Shown one piece after another: positions 42,345-49,960 of a DNA stretch of 64,000 bases. Under the pieces are notes generated by a model. That model made no database searches. It was given only the letters and a program-made list of their open reading frames with translations, and was not told where the DNA came from. A program made the translations under genes and the position numbers. The stretch comes from WTAW01 sp964406575 (GTDB taxonomy: Bacteria; Acidobacteriota; Aminicenantia; Aminicenantales; Aminicenantaceae), in the NCBI GenBank assembly GCA_964406575.1, contig CAYOSH010000014.1:1-64000 (forward strand), given 5' to 3'. Numbering within the stretch: position 1 is the stretch's first letter; each line of letters opens with the position of its first letter.

Positions 42345-43223
42345 TTATTCGATGTTTTGGATCTGCTGACGTATGCTCTCCAGTTCGCTCTTAAGGCGCA
42401 TGCACTCTTGTGTGATCGAGATATCTTGAGACTTCGAGTTGATTGTGTTTGCCTCTCTGTAAAACTCCTGGACTACAAAATCCAGCCTTCGACCCACAGG
42501 CTCACTCGCTTTTGAGGAAAGAAGCTCCCGAAAATATTTGAGATGGCATTTCAATCTCTCTATCTCTTCTCGAAGGTCATACCGCTGGGCGATGATCGCT
42601 GCCTCCTCCAACAGCCTATCTTCCGGCAGAGACGTTTCATTTCCCAGGTTCAACAACCTCTCTCGCATTTTTGATTGGATGTGAAGTGGCTGTTTCTTTG
42701 CACGTTTATCAATCCTGGACAAGATCTCTCCAATGCCTGCGAGGTGAGCCTGGATCTCTTTTTTTAGCTCCCGTCCTTCTCTCATCCGACATTGGATAAG
42801 ACCATCCAAAGTCTGTGCAAAACACCTTTCCAAAAAAAGAACCTCGATCTCTGTGAAATCCTTTTTTTTGAGTTCAAAAACATGGGGGAGGCTAAAAAGA
42901 TCGTCAACTTTGAACGACACCTTCTTGGATATCTTCCGAGACACCTTTTCCAGAGAATCCAGGATGTTGCATAACAACCCTTCATTGATCTGAATGTCCC
43001 ACTTTGCGGAGTCTAAAAAATGAATATCAAAGGTCACATCGACCCTTCCTCTCCGGATTTTCTTTTGACAAACGGCTCTCATCCGTTGTTCCAATTCTTT
43101 AATGGGGTAGCCTCTATAATTCCAGTCAAAATAGCGGTGATTCAAGGTGCGGACACTGATCTTCACTGCGAGGGTCTTGGATTCGCAAGTTTTTTCCGCG
43201 AAGCCGGTCATGCTGAAGATCAT
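42345..43223 (-). CDS. yicC: YicC family endoribonuclease
   Basis: The product of about 292 residues has MIFSMTGFAEK at the N-terminus, the family hallmark, and the C-terminal DUF1732 segment GRRLDFVVQEFYREANTINSKS. The ATG at 43223 overlaps the stop of the ABC exporter gene (ATGA), which argues against the longer reading. YicC proteins are endoribonucleases that degrade small RNAs in E. coli. It lies in the classic yicC-gmk order. Confidence 0.92.
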   Translation of the reverse strand: MIFSMTGFAEKTCESKTLAVKISVRTLNHRYFDWNYRGYPIKELEQRMRAVCQKKIRRGRVDVTFDIHFLDSAKWDIQINEGLLCNILDSLEKVSRKISKKVSFKVDDLFSLPHVFELKKKDFTEIEVLFLERCFAQTLDGLIQCRMREGRELKKEIQAHLAGIGEILSRIDKRAKKQPLHIQSKMRERLLNLGNETSLPEDRLLEEAAIIAQRYDLREEIERLKCHLKYFRELLSSKASEPVGRRLDFVVQEFYREANTINSKSQDISITQECMRLKSELESIRQQIQNIE

Positions 43224-45022
43224 GGCAGTTCTTCCTTCTCCTCGGGGAATTGCAGATCGTACAATTTTTTGTAGATCCCATCCACTTGGCAAAGCTCTTC
43301 GTGTGTGCCAACCTCGAGAATCCTTCCTTTATCCACAACCAAAATTTTGTCTGCATTCCGGATCGTCGAGAGGCGATGGGCAATAACCACCGTTGTCCGG
43401 TCTTTCATGACGTTTGTTAGCGCGATCTGGATCAATCTCTCTGATTCGGAATCAAGGGCAGAGGTTGCCTCATCCAGGATCAGTATCGGAGGATTTTTGA
43501 GAAGCGCCCTCGCTATGGCCAAGCGCTGTCTCTGCCCACTGGACAACAAAACGCCTTTTTCCCCTATTTGAGTGTCATAAGCCTCGGGCAGTTCCTGGAT
43601 GAATTCATGAGCCATAGCTGCTTTGGCTGCTCCAATGATTCTCTCGAAAGGCATCTCCTCCAACCCATAGGCGATGTTGTTACAGATTGACTCGTTAAAA
43701 AGGACGAGCTCCTGCGTGACTAACCCAATTTGAGAACGGAGTGATGCCAAAGTCACTTCACTGATATTTATATTATCGATCTTGATCTCCCCAGAAGTGG
43801 GCTCATAGAAGCGAGAGAGAAGGTTGATAATCGTTGTCTTCCCAGAACCACTCAATCCAACGACAGCGATCATTTCTGTGGGATTGGCTTCGAAGCTCAC
43901 ATCATAGAGGACAGGGCGGGCTTCATTATAGCTAAAGGACACATTTTCGAATGTGACTTTCCCTTTGACAGGCGGAAGCGGAAAAGCTTTTGGATGATCC
44001 GTTATTCTTGGCTTGCTTTGGATGATATCCTGAATCCTTTCATAACTGGCAACACCTTGTTGGATGACGTTGTTCGCCTGGCTCAGTTTCTTGATGGGAG
44101 TGTACGAATAAAAAAGCGCCACCACAAAAGAGCCAAAATCTCCAGGGCTGATGTATCCTTCCGTGATCCTTCGCATTCCCACCCAGAGAACAAAGGCACC
44201 GACCGCGCCGCCCAAAACCTCCATAAACGGAGAGGATAAGCTTTCAATCCTCGCAAGTTGCATACTAGCCTTGAAAAAATTCATTGTCGTATTATAGAAC
44301 TTTTTCAGTTCGAACTTCTCCATGGTGAACGCTTTGACGATCTTGCTGCCCGTAATGCTTTCATAGAGTTGCTCATAGATTTCGGCCATTCTAGCCTGGC
44401 TTCTCTTCCCCCGTTTTTTGAGTTTCCGGCTGAAGACAACCAGTGGGATCGCCGCCAAGGGTGCGATCACGAAGGCCACGATCGCCAGACGCCAATCCGT
44501 ATAAAATATGTATATAAGGAGTGCCAGAAGGACAAAAAACTCCCGTATAAAATCTCCCATACTGCTAGATACAGCTTGCTGGATCTTTTCGACATCACTG
44601 GTCATTCTCGACATGATCACACCCGTAGACCTTTGGTCAAAATAATCCAAAGATTGATAGATAAGATGTTCGAAAAGCTCATCGCGGAGTTTTTTAGATG
44701 CACGATGCCCGATAGATTTCATGATCAAGGTTGAAAGGAAAGTGAACAAGCCTTTGCCAAACAGAACGATCACAACCAACACTGGCAAAAACCAGTAAAC
44801 CTTTTCCTGAGTGATATGAAAATGTTGAAAAATAAAATCCATGAGACGTGTCTTCTGAGTGGCTGCCTGTGGCTGATAACTGATCATGTTGTCCAAGATG
44901 GGCTGTACTAGGTTGATAAAAACATAGGTGAAAAAGGCAACAAACATGGAAAACACAAAAAAAATGACAAGCCGCCTCCTTTCTTTCATCGTGATGTTCA
45001 AGAGTCTCAGAATTTCTCTCAT
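43220..45022 (-). CDS. MsbA-like ABC lipid exporter
   Basis: This 600-residue half-transporter carries six transmembrane helices in its first 320 residues and an ATPase domain at about 340-590. The ATPase shows Walker A GLSGSGKTTIINLL, signature LLSSGQRQRLAIARALL and Walker B ILILDEATSALD. Family homology to MsbA suggests flipping of lipid A-core or another lipid across the inner membrane. It starts three bases after the Asd-like gene and is coupled to yicC. Confidence 0.9.
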   Translation of the reverse strand: MREILRLLNITMKERRRLVIFFVFSMFVAFFTYVFINLVQPILDNMISYQPQAATQKTRLMDFIFQHFHITQEKVYWFLPVLVVIVLFGKGLFTFLSTLIMKSIGHRASKKLRDELFEHLIYQSLDYFDQRSTGVIMSRMTSDVEKIQQAVSSSMGDFIREFFVLLALLIYIFYTDWRLAIVAFVIAPLAAIPLVVFSRKLKKRGKRSQARMAEIYEQLYESITGSKIVKAFTMEKFELKKFYNTTMNFFKASMQLARIESLSSPFMEVLGGAVGAFVLWVGMRRITEGYISPGDFGSFVVALFYSYTPIKKLSQANNVIQQGVASYERIQDIIQSKPRITDHPKAFPLPPVKGKVTFENVSFSYNEARPVLYDVSFEANPTEMIAVVGLSGSGKTTIINLLSRFYEPTSGEIKIDNINISEVTLASLRSQIGLVTQELVLFNESICNNIAYGLEEMPFERIIGAAKAAMAHEFIQELPEAYDTQIGEKGVLLSSGQRQRLAIARALLKNPPILILDEATSALDSESERLIQIALTNVMKDRTTVVIAHRLSTIRNADKILVVDKGRILEVGTHEELCQVDGIYKKLYDLQFPEEKEELP

Positions 45023-45025
45023 TTT

Positions 45026-46054
45026 TCAGTATGATGAGGCAGACAAAACCTCTTCAGCAACTTCAAGTGCATTAATGGCAGAGCCGCGAGTCAGATTGTC
45101 GGCGACAGACCAGATCCAAAAGCTCTTGGGAAAGGATGCATCTTTTTTTATCCTCCCGATATAAATCTGATCCTTCCCTGCAACTGCAATAGAGGAGGCG
45201 GGACAGGAGGGGATTGAAGGCACAAGCTTAAAATATGAGGAGTTATTGAGCAACTCTTCCAAGTTTGGAATCGACACATTTTTCTTCAAAGTGCATCGAG
45301 TCATAATGGAATAGGTATGGAACACAGGCGCCTGGATGAGGGAGAGGGTCAACCGCAAATCGCTCTGTTCAAGGATCCGCTTCAACTCAGAGATCACCTG
45401 TTCTTCGATTGCAGAGAACCCATTCGCATTCACTTCCTCCGTTTGGGGAAGCAGATTGAAGGCGATCTGTGTATTAAAGACTTTCTTTTCGATACGGCTG
45501 CCGCGGAGCACATCAAAACATTGATTCGCCAGTTCCTCTATTCCTGAATCATCAAACGCTGATACAGGCTGTAACACAATGGCATCTGCCTCATCCAAGC
45601 CAAAATTTTGTTGCATAAACATGAGGAGATGAGAGAGAAATATGGACACGGGATGAGGATTGGCGATAATTCCATGCTTTCGCTTGCGAAGAATTCTGCC
45701 ATTGATACCCGCAACAACAAGTGGGATTTTGCTATCCCTGTTAAACGTCTCGCTCAAGTCAATCACCCAGCCCTTTTTTTTTGAGGCTATCTGGCCGAAC
45801 TTCTGATTCGTCACTGGATCTGCCGCCAAAAAAGTGAGATCGGTTCCCTCAAAAGATTTTTCGTCCAGATGATGGATGACCTTGGGCTCCCCCCGGAACT
45901 GTGTCAGCTTGCTGAATTCTTCTTCGACTCCAGGATCATAGAATTCTATACGATCAATGGGAATTTTTTTTCTGTTGAGAAGACTGGTCATCTCTTTGCC
46001 ACGAAAAGTATCTGCCCCTACCAAAGCAAGCTTGAATCCTTTTTTCGTGGTCAT
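45026..46054 (-). CDS. Aspartate-semialdehyde dehydrogenase-like protein lacking the catalytic cysteine
   Basis: The 342-residue protein has the ASADH Rossmann and dimerisation domains (ALVGADTFRGKEMTSLL, VLQPVSAFDDSGIEEL, ADNLTRGSAINALEVAEEVL). The catalytic motif that reads NPNCSTI in active enzymes is NPHPVSI here, so cysteine is proline. The later histidine position (usually GHS) reads TYS. It thus resembles USG-1-like ASADH homologues and should not be annotated as a working Asd. AAGGAAAAG precedes the ATG. A regulatory or different redox role is possible. Confidence 0.85.
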   Translation of the reverse strand: MTTKKGFKLALVGADTFRGKEMTSLLNRKKIPIDRIEFYDPGVEEEFSKLTQFRGEPKVIHHLDEKSFEGTDLTFLAADPVTNQKFGQIASKKKGWVIDLSETFNRDSKIPLVVAGINGRILRKRKHGIIANPHPVSIFLSHLLMFMQQNFGLDEADAIVLQPVSAFDDSGIEELANQCFDVLRGSRIEKKVFNTQIAFNLLPQTEEVNANGFSAIEEQVISELKRILEQSDLRLTLSLIQAPVFHTYSIMTRCTLKKNVSIPNLEELLNNSSYFKLVPSIPSCPASSIAVAGKDQIYIGRIKKDASFPKSFWIWSVADNLTRGSAINALEVAEEVLSASSY

Positions 46055-46072
46055 CTTTTCCTTGTGATGGGA

Positions 46073-46297
46073 TTACTTGGAGGATTTTCTGTATTCGGTC
46101 ATCATGACATACATCTTATCCTTTAGAGCAAGTTTTTTTTTCTTCAGTTCTCTGATCTTGAGTTTATCATCTTCGCTGAGATAACTTTTGACCCTGAGCT
46201 TCTCCAATTCGTTGTCATATTTCTGATGAAGTTCAAAAACCTCTCGAAATTGTTTATTTTCTTGCACCAAAATCTTTTTTAATTCCTTCTCTTCCAT
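46073..46297 (-). CDS. YdcH-like small coiled-coil protein (DUF465 type)
   Basis: A 74-residue, highly charged helical protein: heptad-like leucines run through FELHQKYDNELEKLRVKSYLSEDD and end in LKDKMYVMMTEYRK. This matches the small YdcH/DUF465 family of unknown function. GGAGG stands nine bases before the ATG at 46297; a longer frame starting at 46330 is less likely. It is first gene of the operon running down to priA, 18 bp before the Asd-like gene. Confidence 0.7.
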   Translation of the reverse strand: MEEKELKKILVQENKQFREVFELHQKYDNELEKLRVKSYLSEDDKLKIRELKKKKLALKDKMYVMMTEYRKSSK

Positions 46298-46365
46298 CCA
46301 GGTGAACCTCCAACCGTAAAAGAATATCACAATGCCTGGCCTATTTCAATTTGGAAAGACCATGG

Positions 46366-46434
46366 GTAAGCCCTTCCATTTCCGTGAGTTAAAGCACATC
46401 ACCTAAAGGATCGAACGGAGATAGGGATGCTTAC
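46366..46434. repeat. Decayed short relative of the MITE family
   Basis: A segment of about 69 bp starts GTAAGCCCTTCCATTTCCGTGA (the 20 bases from 46368 match the element's left end well) and ends ACGGAGATAGGGATGCTTAC, similar to the right end. The interior is only about 25 bp. Ends form GGTAAGC/GCTTACC. No target duplication is seen. This looks like an internally deleted old copy. Confidence 0.5.
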
Positions 46435-46529
46435 CTACCGTCATTTTCAAGAGATTCAAAAACTTGACCATTAGTGGAGGTGAATGAGCGGAGTTATGCG
46501 TATTTGCTTCAGAAGAATTCAAAAAACGA

Positions 46530-46558
46530 TTGACAATGACGCAACGGAAAATTATACT
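46530..46558 (+). promoter_or_regulatory. Promoter of tRNA-Phe
   Basis: TTGACA (46530-46535) and TATACT (46553-46558) are separated by 17 bp. The tRNA begins 25 bp after the -10 element. It is the best sigma70 match in the window. Confidence 0.8.
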
Positions 46559-46582
46559 TAAAATCAAATTTTTTACGCGGAC

Positions 46583-46655
46583 GGCGAGGTAGCTCAGTCG
46601 GTAGAGCGAGAGACTGAAAATCTCTGCGTCGGCGGTTCGATTCCGTCCCTCGCCA
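46583..46655 (+). tRNA. tRNA-Phe (GAA anticodon)
   Basis: The 73-nt sequence folds as a full cloverleaf. The acceptor stem is GGCGAGG/CCTCGCC, the D stem GCTC/GAGC, and the anticodon stem AGAGA/TCTCT with loop CTGAAAA (anticodon GAA at positions 34-36). The T arm is GGCGG TTCGATT CCGTC with one G-T pair. The CCA end is not encoded; the sequence continues A-C-T-T. It decodes UUC/UUU and stands alone between the DUF465 and galU genes. Confidence 0.96.
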
Positions 46656-46663
46656 CTTTCCTT

Positions 46664-46710
46664 ATATTCCCTGAATTCAGTGAATATCCTTAAATTATTT
46701 CCTTAAATTA
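46664..46710. repeat. Inverted and direct short repeats after tRNA-Phe
   Basis: ATATTC (46664-46669) and GAATAT (46682-46687) enclose the palindrome CTGAATTCAG. CCTTAAATTA then occurs twice in tandem (46688-46697 and 46701-46710). This may aid 3-prime end formation of the tRNA transcript. No T-run terminator is present. Confidence 0.35.
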
Positions 46711-46828
46711 TAAATATCCTCCTAGAAGCCACCCTTACAGTAACCAACAAGTGGCATGTTCATATCCAATGCTAAATCGGTTTGTGAATCCTTTATGGAC
46801 TAATTGCTTGGATTTTGGAGGTTGGGAG

Positions 46829-47704
46829 TTATTTAACAAGAGACTCGAGGTACTTTCGCAGAGGATGGCTGAATTCGGGTCTCTTGAGAGCAAGGCTGAC
46901 CGTGGCTTCGATAAATCCCAATTTATCTCCGGCATCATACCGTTTCCCCTCAAAAAGATAGCCATAGACAGGCCGGGTTTTGAGGAGATGCCTTATGGCA
47001 TCGGTGATCTGGATCTCGCCTCTGTGGTCAGGAAGGGTCTCTTTTATGGCATCGAAAATCTCTGGATTAAACACATAACGGCCAAGAATGCCCAGATCGG
47101 AAAAGGCCCTATCTGGGCCGGGTTTCTCTATCATGTCCTCCACTTGAAAAACTCTCTCCGAGACCTTCTTGGGCTTTATGATCCCGTATTTCTTTGTCCC
47201 TTCCTCATCCACCCGTCCAAGAACGATGACCGTTGCTTTTGTCTCCCTGTACACTTCGATGAGTTGTTTGGTGCAAGGGGAAGGGCAATCAAAGATGTCA
47301 TCAGGAAGGAGGACAGCAAACGGCTCCTTTCCGATAAAGCTCTCTGCCATCAGAATCGCATGGCCCAGGCCCAAAGCCCGTTGTTGGCGGATGTAACAGA
47401 AGTCGGCGAGGTTTGCAATGCGTTGGACCTGGTCTAATAGATCCAGTTTCCCCTTTTCCTCTAAGAACTGCTCGAGCTCCGGGCTTTTGTCGAAGTGGTC
47501 CTCCATGGGCGATTTGCCTCTGCTCGTGATGATGGCTATGTGTTCGACTCCAGACTCCACCGCCTCTTCCGCGCCGTACTGGATGAGGGGTTTGTCCACA
47601 AGACTCAGCATCTCCTTGGGCTGAGATTTTGTTGCGGGGAGGAAGCGTGTGCCAAAACCCGCTGCAGGGATAACGGCTTTTTTGACCATTTTTTCACTCA
47701 TCAT
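46829..47704 (-). CDS. galU: UTP-glucose-1-phosphate uridylyltransferase
   Basis: GalU makes UDP-glucose for envelope polysaccharides. The 291-residue protein has KAVIPAAGFGTRFLPATKSQPKEML with the nucleotidyltransferase loop, FAVLLPDDIF, and MIEKPGPDRAFSDLGILGRYVF near 170-190. AAAGGG precedes ATG 47704. It is a single gene between tRNA-Phe and fadL. Its substrate, glucose 1-phosphate, could come from the phosphohexomutase at 25.2 kb. Confidence 0.95.
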   Translation of the reverse strand: MMSEKMVKKAVIPAAGFGTRFLPATKSQPKEMLSLVDKPLIQYGAEEAVESGVEHIAIITSRGKSPMEDHFDKSPELEQFLEEKGKLDLLDQVQRIANLADFCYIRQQRALGLGHAILMAESFIGKEPFAVLLPDDIFDCPSPCTKQLIEVYRETKATVIVLGRVDEEGTKKYGIIKPKKVSERVFQVEDMIEKPGPDRAFSDLGILGRYVFNPEIFDAIKETLPDHRGEIQITDAIRHLLKTRPVYGYLFEGKRYDAGDKLGFIEATVSLALKRPEFSHPLRKYLESLVK

Positions 47705-47821
47705 GAATCCCTTTGAGGTGTTGAAGACGTCAAACCGACAGGAACGAAGTTAAGAGTACAAAAATTTATGTGGATGTCTTTGACTTCCTGAAATCTTTAC
47801 TCTCAGAATTCCTGAACGCAT

Positions 47822-47859
47822 AAAAAACACTGAAGGAAGGATATTTTCCTTCCTCCAGT
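47822..47859 (-). terminator. Rho-independent terminator of fadL
   Basis: On the minus strand a 13-bp stem (one mismatch) is formed by 47859-47847 and 47841-47829, left arm ACTGGAGGAAGGA. The loop is five bases. GTTTTTT follows directly. It lies about 70 bp after the fadL stop. Confidence 0.85.
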
Positions 47860-47929
47860 CATTGTCTGAAAGATACGCTTTTCTATTTGTTCAGAACTTT
47901 ACTTCCTGCTCAGAAAACGGAGAACTCTC

Positions 47930-49255
47930 TTACCACTTATAGCTAACGGAAAGATCAAATGCAAGAATAGTTTTCACGTGGAATTTACCGGGCATGGCTT
48001 CGGAATAATCGGGATCTAACGCCCATGATCCGAAAGGCACCTCCTGCTCTTTTCCGGTGATGTACTCAAATCCAAAATCGATAACAATGCCGTTGATGTT
48101 ATATCCGAAACCGGTTGTGATCGAGTTAAAATCAGTGATGGGCAAGAGGATATTCCTGGTTGTATCTGGAGCGGGTCCCGGATCGTTGTAATAACCTCCC
48201 CGAAGAGCGAATTTGGGGCTGATCTGGTATTCTGCGCCGAACCTAATCTGAGTCTTATCCTCCCAGTTAAAGGCCAGCTTCGTATCTTCCTCATCGAGTA
48301 AAAGTCCCCATGTTTGGTCATCGACTTTGAGCGTAACTTCATCAATTTTGGACCATTGTGTCCAGTGCACATCAAAGGTCAGTGTGAATTTCTCGATGGG
48401 TTTGAACGCGATCCCACCAGCAAGCCACAGAGGCATGGTCAAATCCGTCTCAACTTTTGATGTGCTACTGACAGAAGCGCCGATCAACCCTCCCAACTGA
48501 TTAAGATTCTCGATTCCCAGATCACCACTAAATCCGATTTTAGATGGCGTTCTGACTGTCAAGCCAAGACTGAACATGTCGCTCGGTTTGACCAACAGGC
48601 CAAATGTCGCCCCCAAACCCCATCCGGTCAACTTCAGACTTTGCTGTCCAAAATCAAGAGCATAGGGGGGAATGGGAATAGGGGTGGCCCCTGCCCACCG
48701 ATCCATCTCAAAGGAACCGTAATTGATGTTCAGAGCGAATCCAAGCTGGATCATCTCATTGACCTTATAAGACAGCGTCGGAGCGATAGTGATCATAAAA
48801 AACTTACTCCTCCAATCGATGTCTGTATTGCCACCCGATATACCTGCGAGGTCTGCGCCATCCCATTCGATACCAAGACCGGAAGGAGCATAGGCTGCGA
48901 TCCCCGCAACAAGATTTTCTGATATAGGCTGATAATAACCCACAAAGCCACCTAAATAGTGCTTTGTTACAGACTTTGCATCAGCACCTAAACCTGGAAT
49001 CGGAGTTTCCAGCTTATACGTCATAGATGGAATAATATCGAAGCCATAAAAGGCGATGTACTTCTGATTGATATTGGCAAGTCCAGCAGGATTCCAGAAA
49101 ACCGCGCTGAAATCATCCGCCAACCCGACAAAAGCGCCTCCCATCGCTACCGCTCTCGGACCGAGGGCATTCAAGTTCAGTCCGTTTGCAAAAGACATCG
49201 AGCTCAAAAAGACGGTGAACGCAACCACAGAAATTAAAACTCTTGTTCTCTTCAT
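47930..49255 (-). CDS. Outer membrane transport protein, FadL/TodX family
   Basis: The 441-residue protein has a signal peptide (ISVVAFTVFLSSMSFANG) and the conserved mature N-terminus LNALGPRAVAMGGAFVGLADDFSAVFWNPAGLA with the FadL NPA motif. Alternating beta strands end in an aromatic-terminated strand (DLSVSYKW). It should form a 14-stranded barrel taking up long-chain fatty acids or other hydrophobic compounds. GGAGGT precedes the ATG. It has its own promoter and terminator. Confidence 0.92.
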   Translation of the reverse strand: MKRTRVLISVVAFTVFLSSMSFANGLNLNALGPRAVAMGGAFVGLADDFSAVFWNPAGLANINQKYIAFYGFDIIPSMTYKLETPIPGLGADAKSVTKHYLGGFVGYYQPISENLVAGIAAYAPSGLGIEWDGADLAGISGGNTDIDWRSKFFMITIAPTLSYKVNEMIQLGFALNINYGSFEMDRWAGATPIPIPPYALDFGQQSLKLTGWGLGATFGLLVKPSDMFSLGLTVRTPSKIGFSGDLGIENLNQLGGLIGASVSSTSKVETDLTMPLWLAGGIAFKPIEKFTLTFDVHWTQWSKIDEVTLKVDDQTWGLLLDEEDTKLAFNWEDKTQIRFGAEYQISPKFALRGGYYNDPGPAPDTTRNILLPITDFNSITTGFGYNINGIVIDFGFEYITGKEQEVPFGSWALDPDYSEAMPGKFHVKTILAFDLSVSYKW

Positions 49256-49279
49256 ACTGACCTCCTTCTATTTTCCGTT

Positions 49280-49308
49280 CATTTACAATATTTTAGACAC
49301 TTTGTCAA
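49280..49308 (-). promoter_or_regulatory. Promoter of fadL
   Basis: On the minus strand TTGACA (49308-49303) and TAAATG (49285-49280) are 17 bp apart, about 25 bp before the fadL ATG. The MITE copy 2 lies directly upstream of the -35 element. Confidence 0.5.
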
Positions 49309-49324
49309 TAAAAAGTCTCGTGAG

Positions 49325-49493
49325 GTAAGCATCCTTATTTCCGTGATAAGGGCATTAGAGACAAAAAAGAGCGAGTCACTGTCCTTATGAGTCGGATGGT
49401 GGCGGGTGGGGGGGTCTTCGACGAATATGGACTGTGACGAACTCCTGCTATTATCATTTGACTTGAGAGCATCACGGAAATAAGGATGCTTCC
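49325..49493. mobile_element. MITE-like element, copy 2
   Basis: The 169-bp element has terminal inverted repeats of about 23 bp, both ends matching AAGCATCCTTATTTCCGTGA. It is flanked by TCTCGTGAG (49316-49324) and TATCGTGAG (49494-49502), an 8-of-9 target duplication. Its interior matches copy 1 closely, including a G-rich run near 49408. It lies upstream of fadL and downstream of nothing transcribed toward it. No transposase is encoded; short frames in it are not genes. Confidence 0.8.
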
Positions 49494-49572
49494 TATCGTG
49501 AGGAATGCGCTTCTGCATTGGAAATGCTTCAATTGTCTCATGAGAAAATATGAGATTCTGTCCGGAAGGAAT

Positions 49573-49797
49573 TCATTCCACCGCCTGGACTTCCTTAACC
49601 TCAGGGACTTTCTTCTTGATGAAGTTTGTGATCCCCTGAGTCAAAGTCATCTGTCGCATGGGACATCCTGCACAGGCCCCCAAGAGTCGCACCTTCACAA
49701 TCCCGCCCTCTGTCACTCCGACAAACTCAACATCTCCCCCATCTGCCTGAAGATGAGGTTTGATTTCCTCGATGGCCTTTTTCACGTCTTCTTCCAT
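49573..49797 (-). CDS. NifU C-terminal domain (Nfu) iron-sulfur protein
   Basis: A 74-residue single-domain protein with the Nfu motif GACAGCPMRQMTL; the C-x2-C pair binds a 4Fe-4S cluster shared between two subunits. EEIKPHLQADGGDVEFV is the family's N-terminus. GAGGAG precedes the ATG at good spacing. It carries Fe-S clusters to apoproteins, and several Fe-S enzymes in this window (dehydratases, ferredoxin fusion, UDG, nuclease) are potential clients. Confidence 0.93.
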   Translation of the reverse strand: MEEDVKKAIEEIKPHLQADGGDVEFVGVTEGGIVKVRLLGACAGCPMRQMTLTQGITNFIKKKVPEVKEVQAVE

Positions 49798-49960
49798 GCC
49801 GTATGCTCCTCAATTATTTATTGTTTATGTTCTTTCTCGATAACACTATCTTCACAAGTTCTAATAATCTACCATGGACAATCCAATAATTCCACCCCTT
49901 ATAAAACTATCACAAAGAAAATTGGAGAGATTTGGTGAGAATGATCTGGAATACCGCCCA

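Noticed and set aside
49335..49541. Open frame of 68 codons on the minus strand across MITE copy 2
   Set aside because: Same reason as for copy 1; the similar residues come from the repeat, not from a gene.
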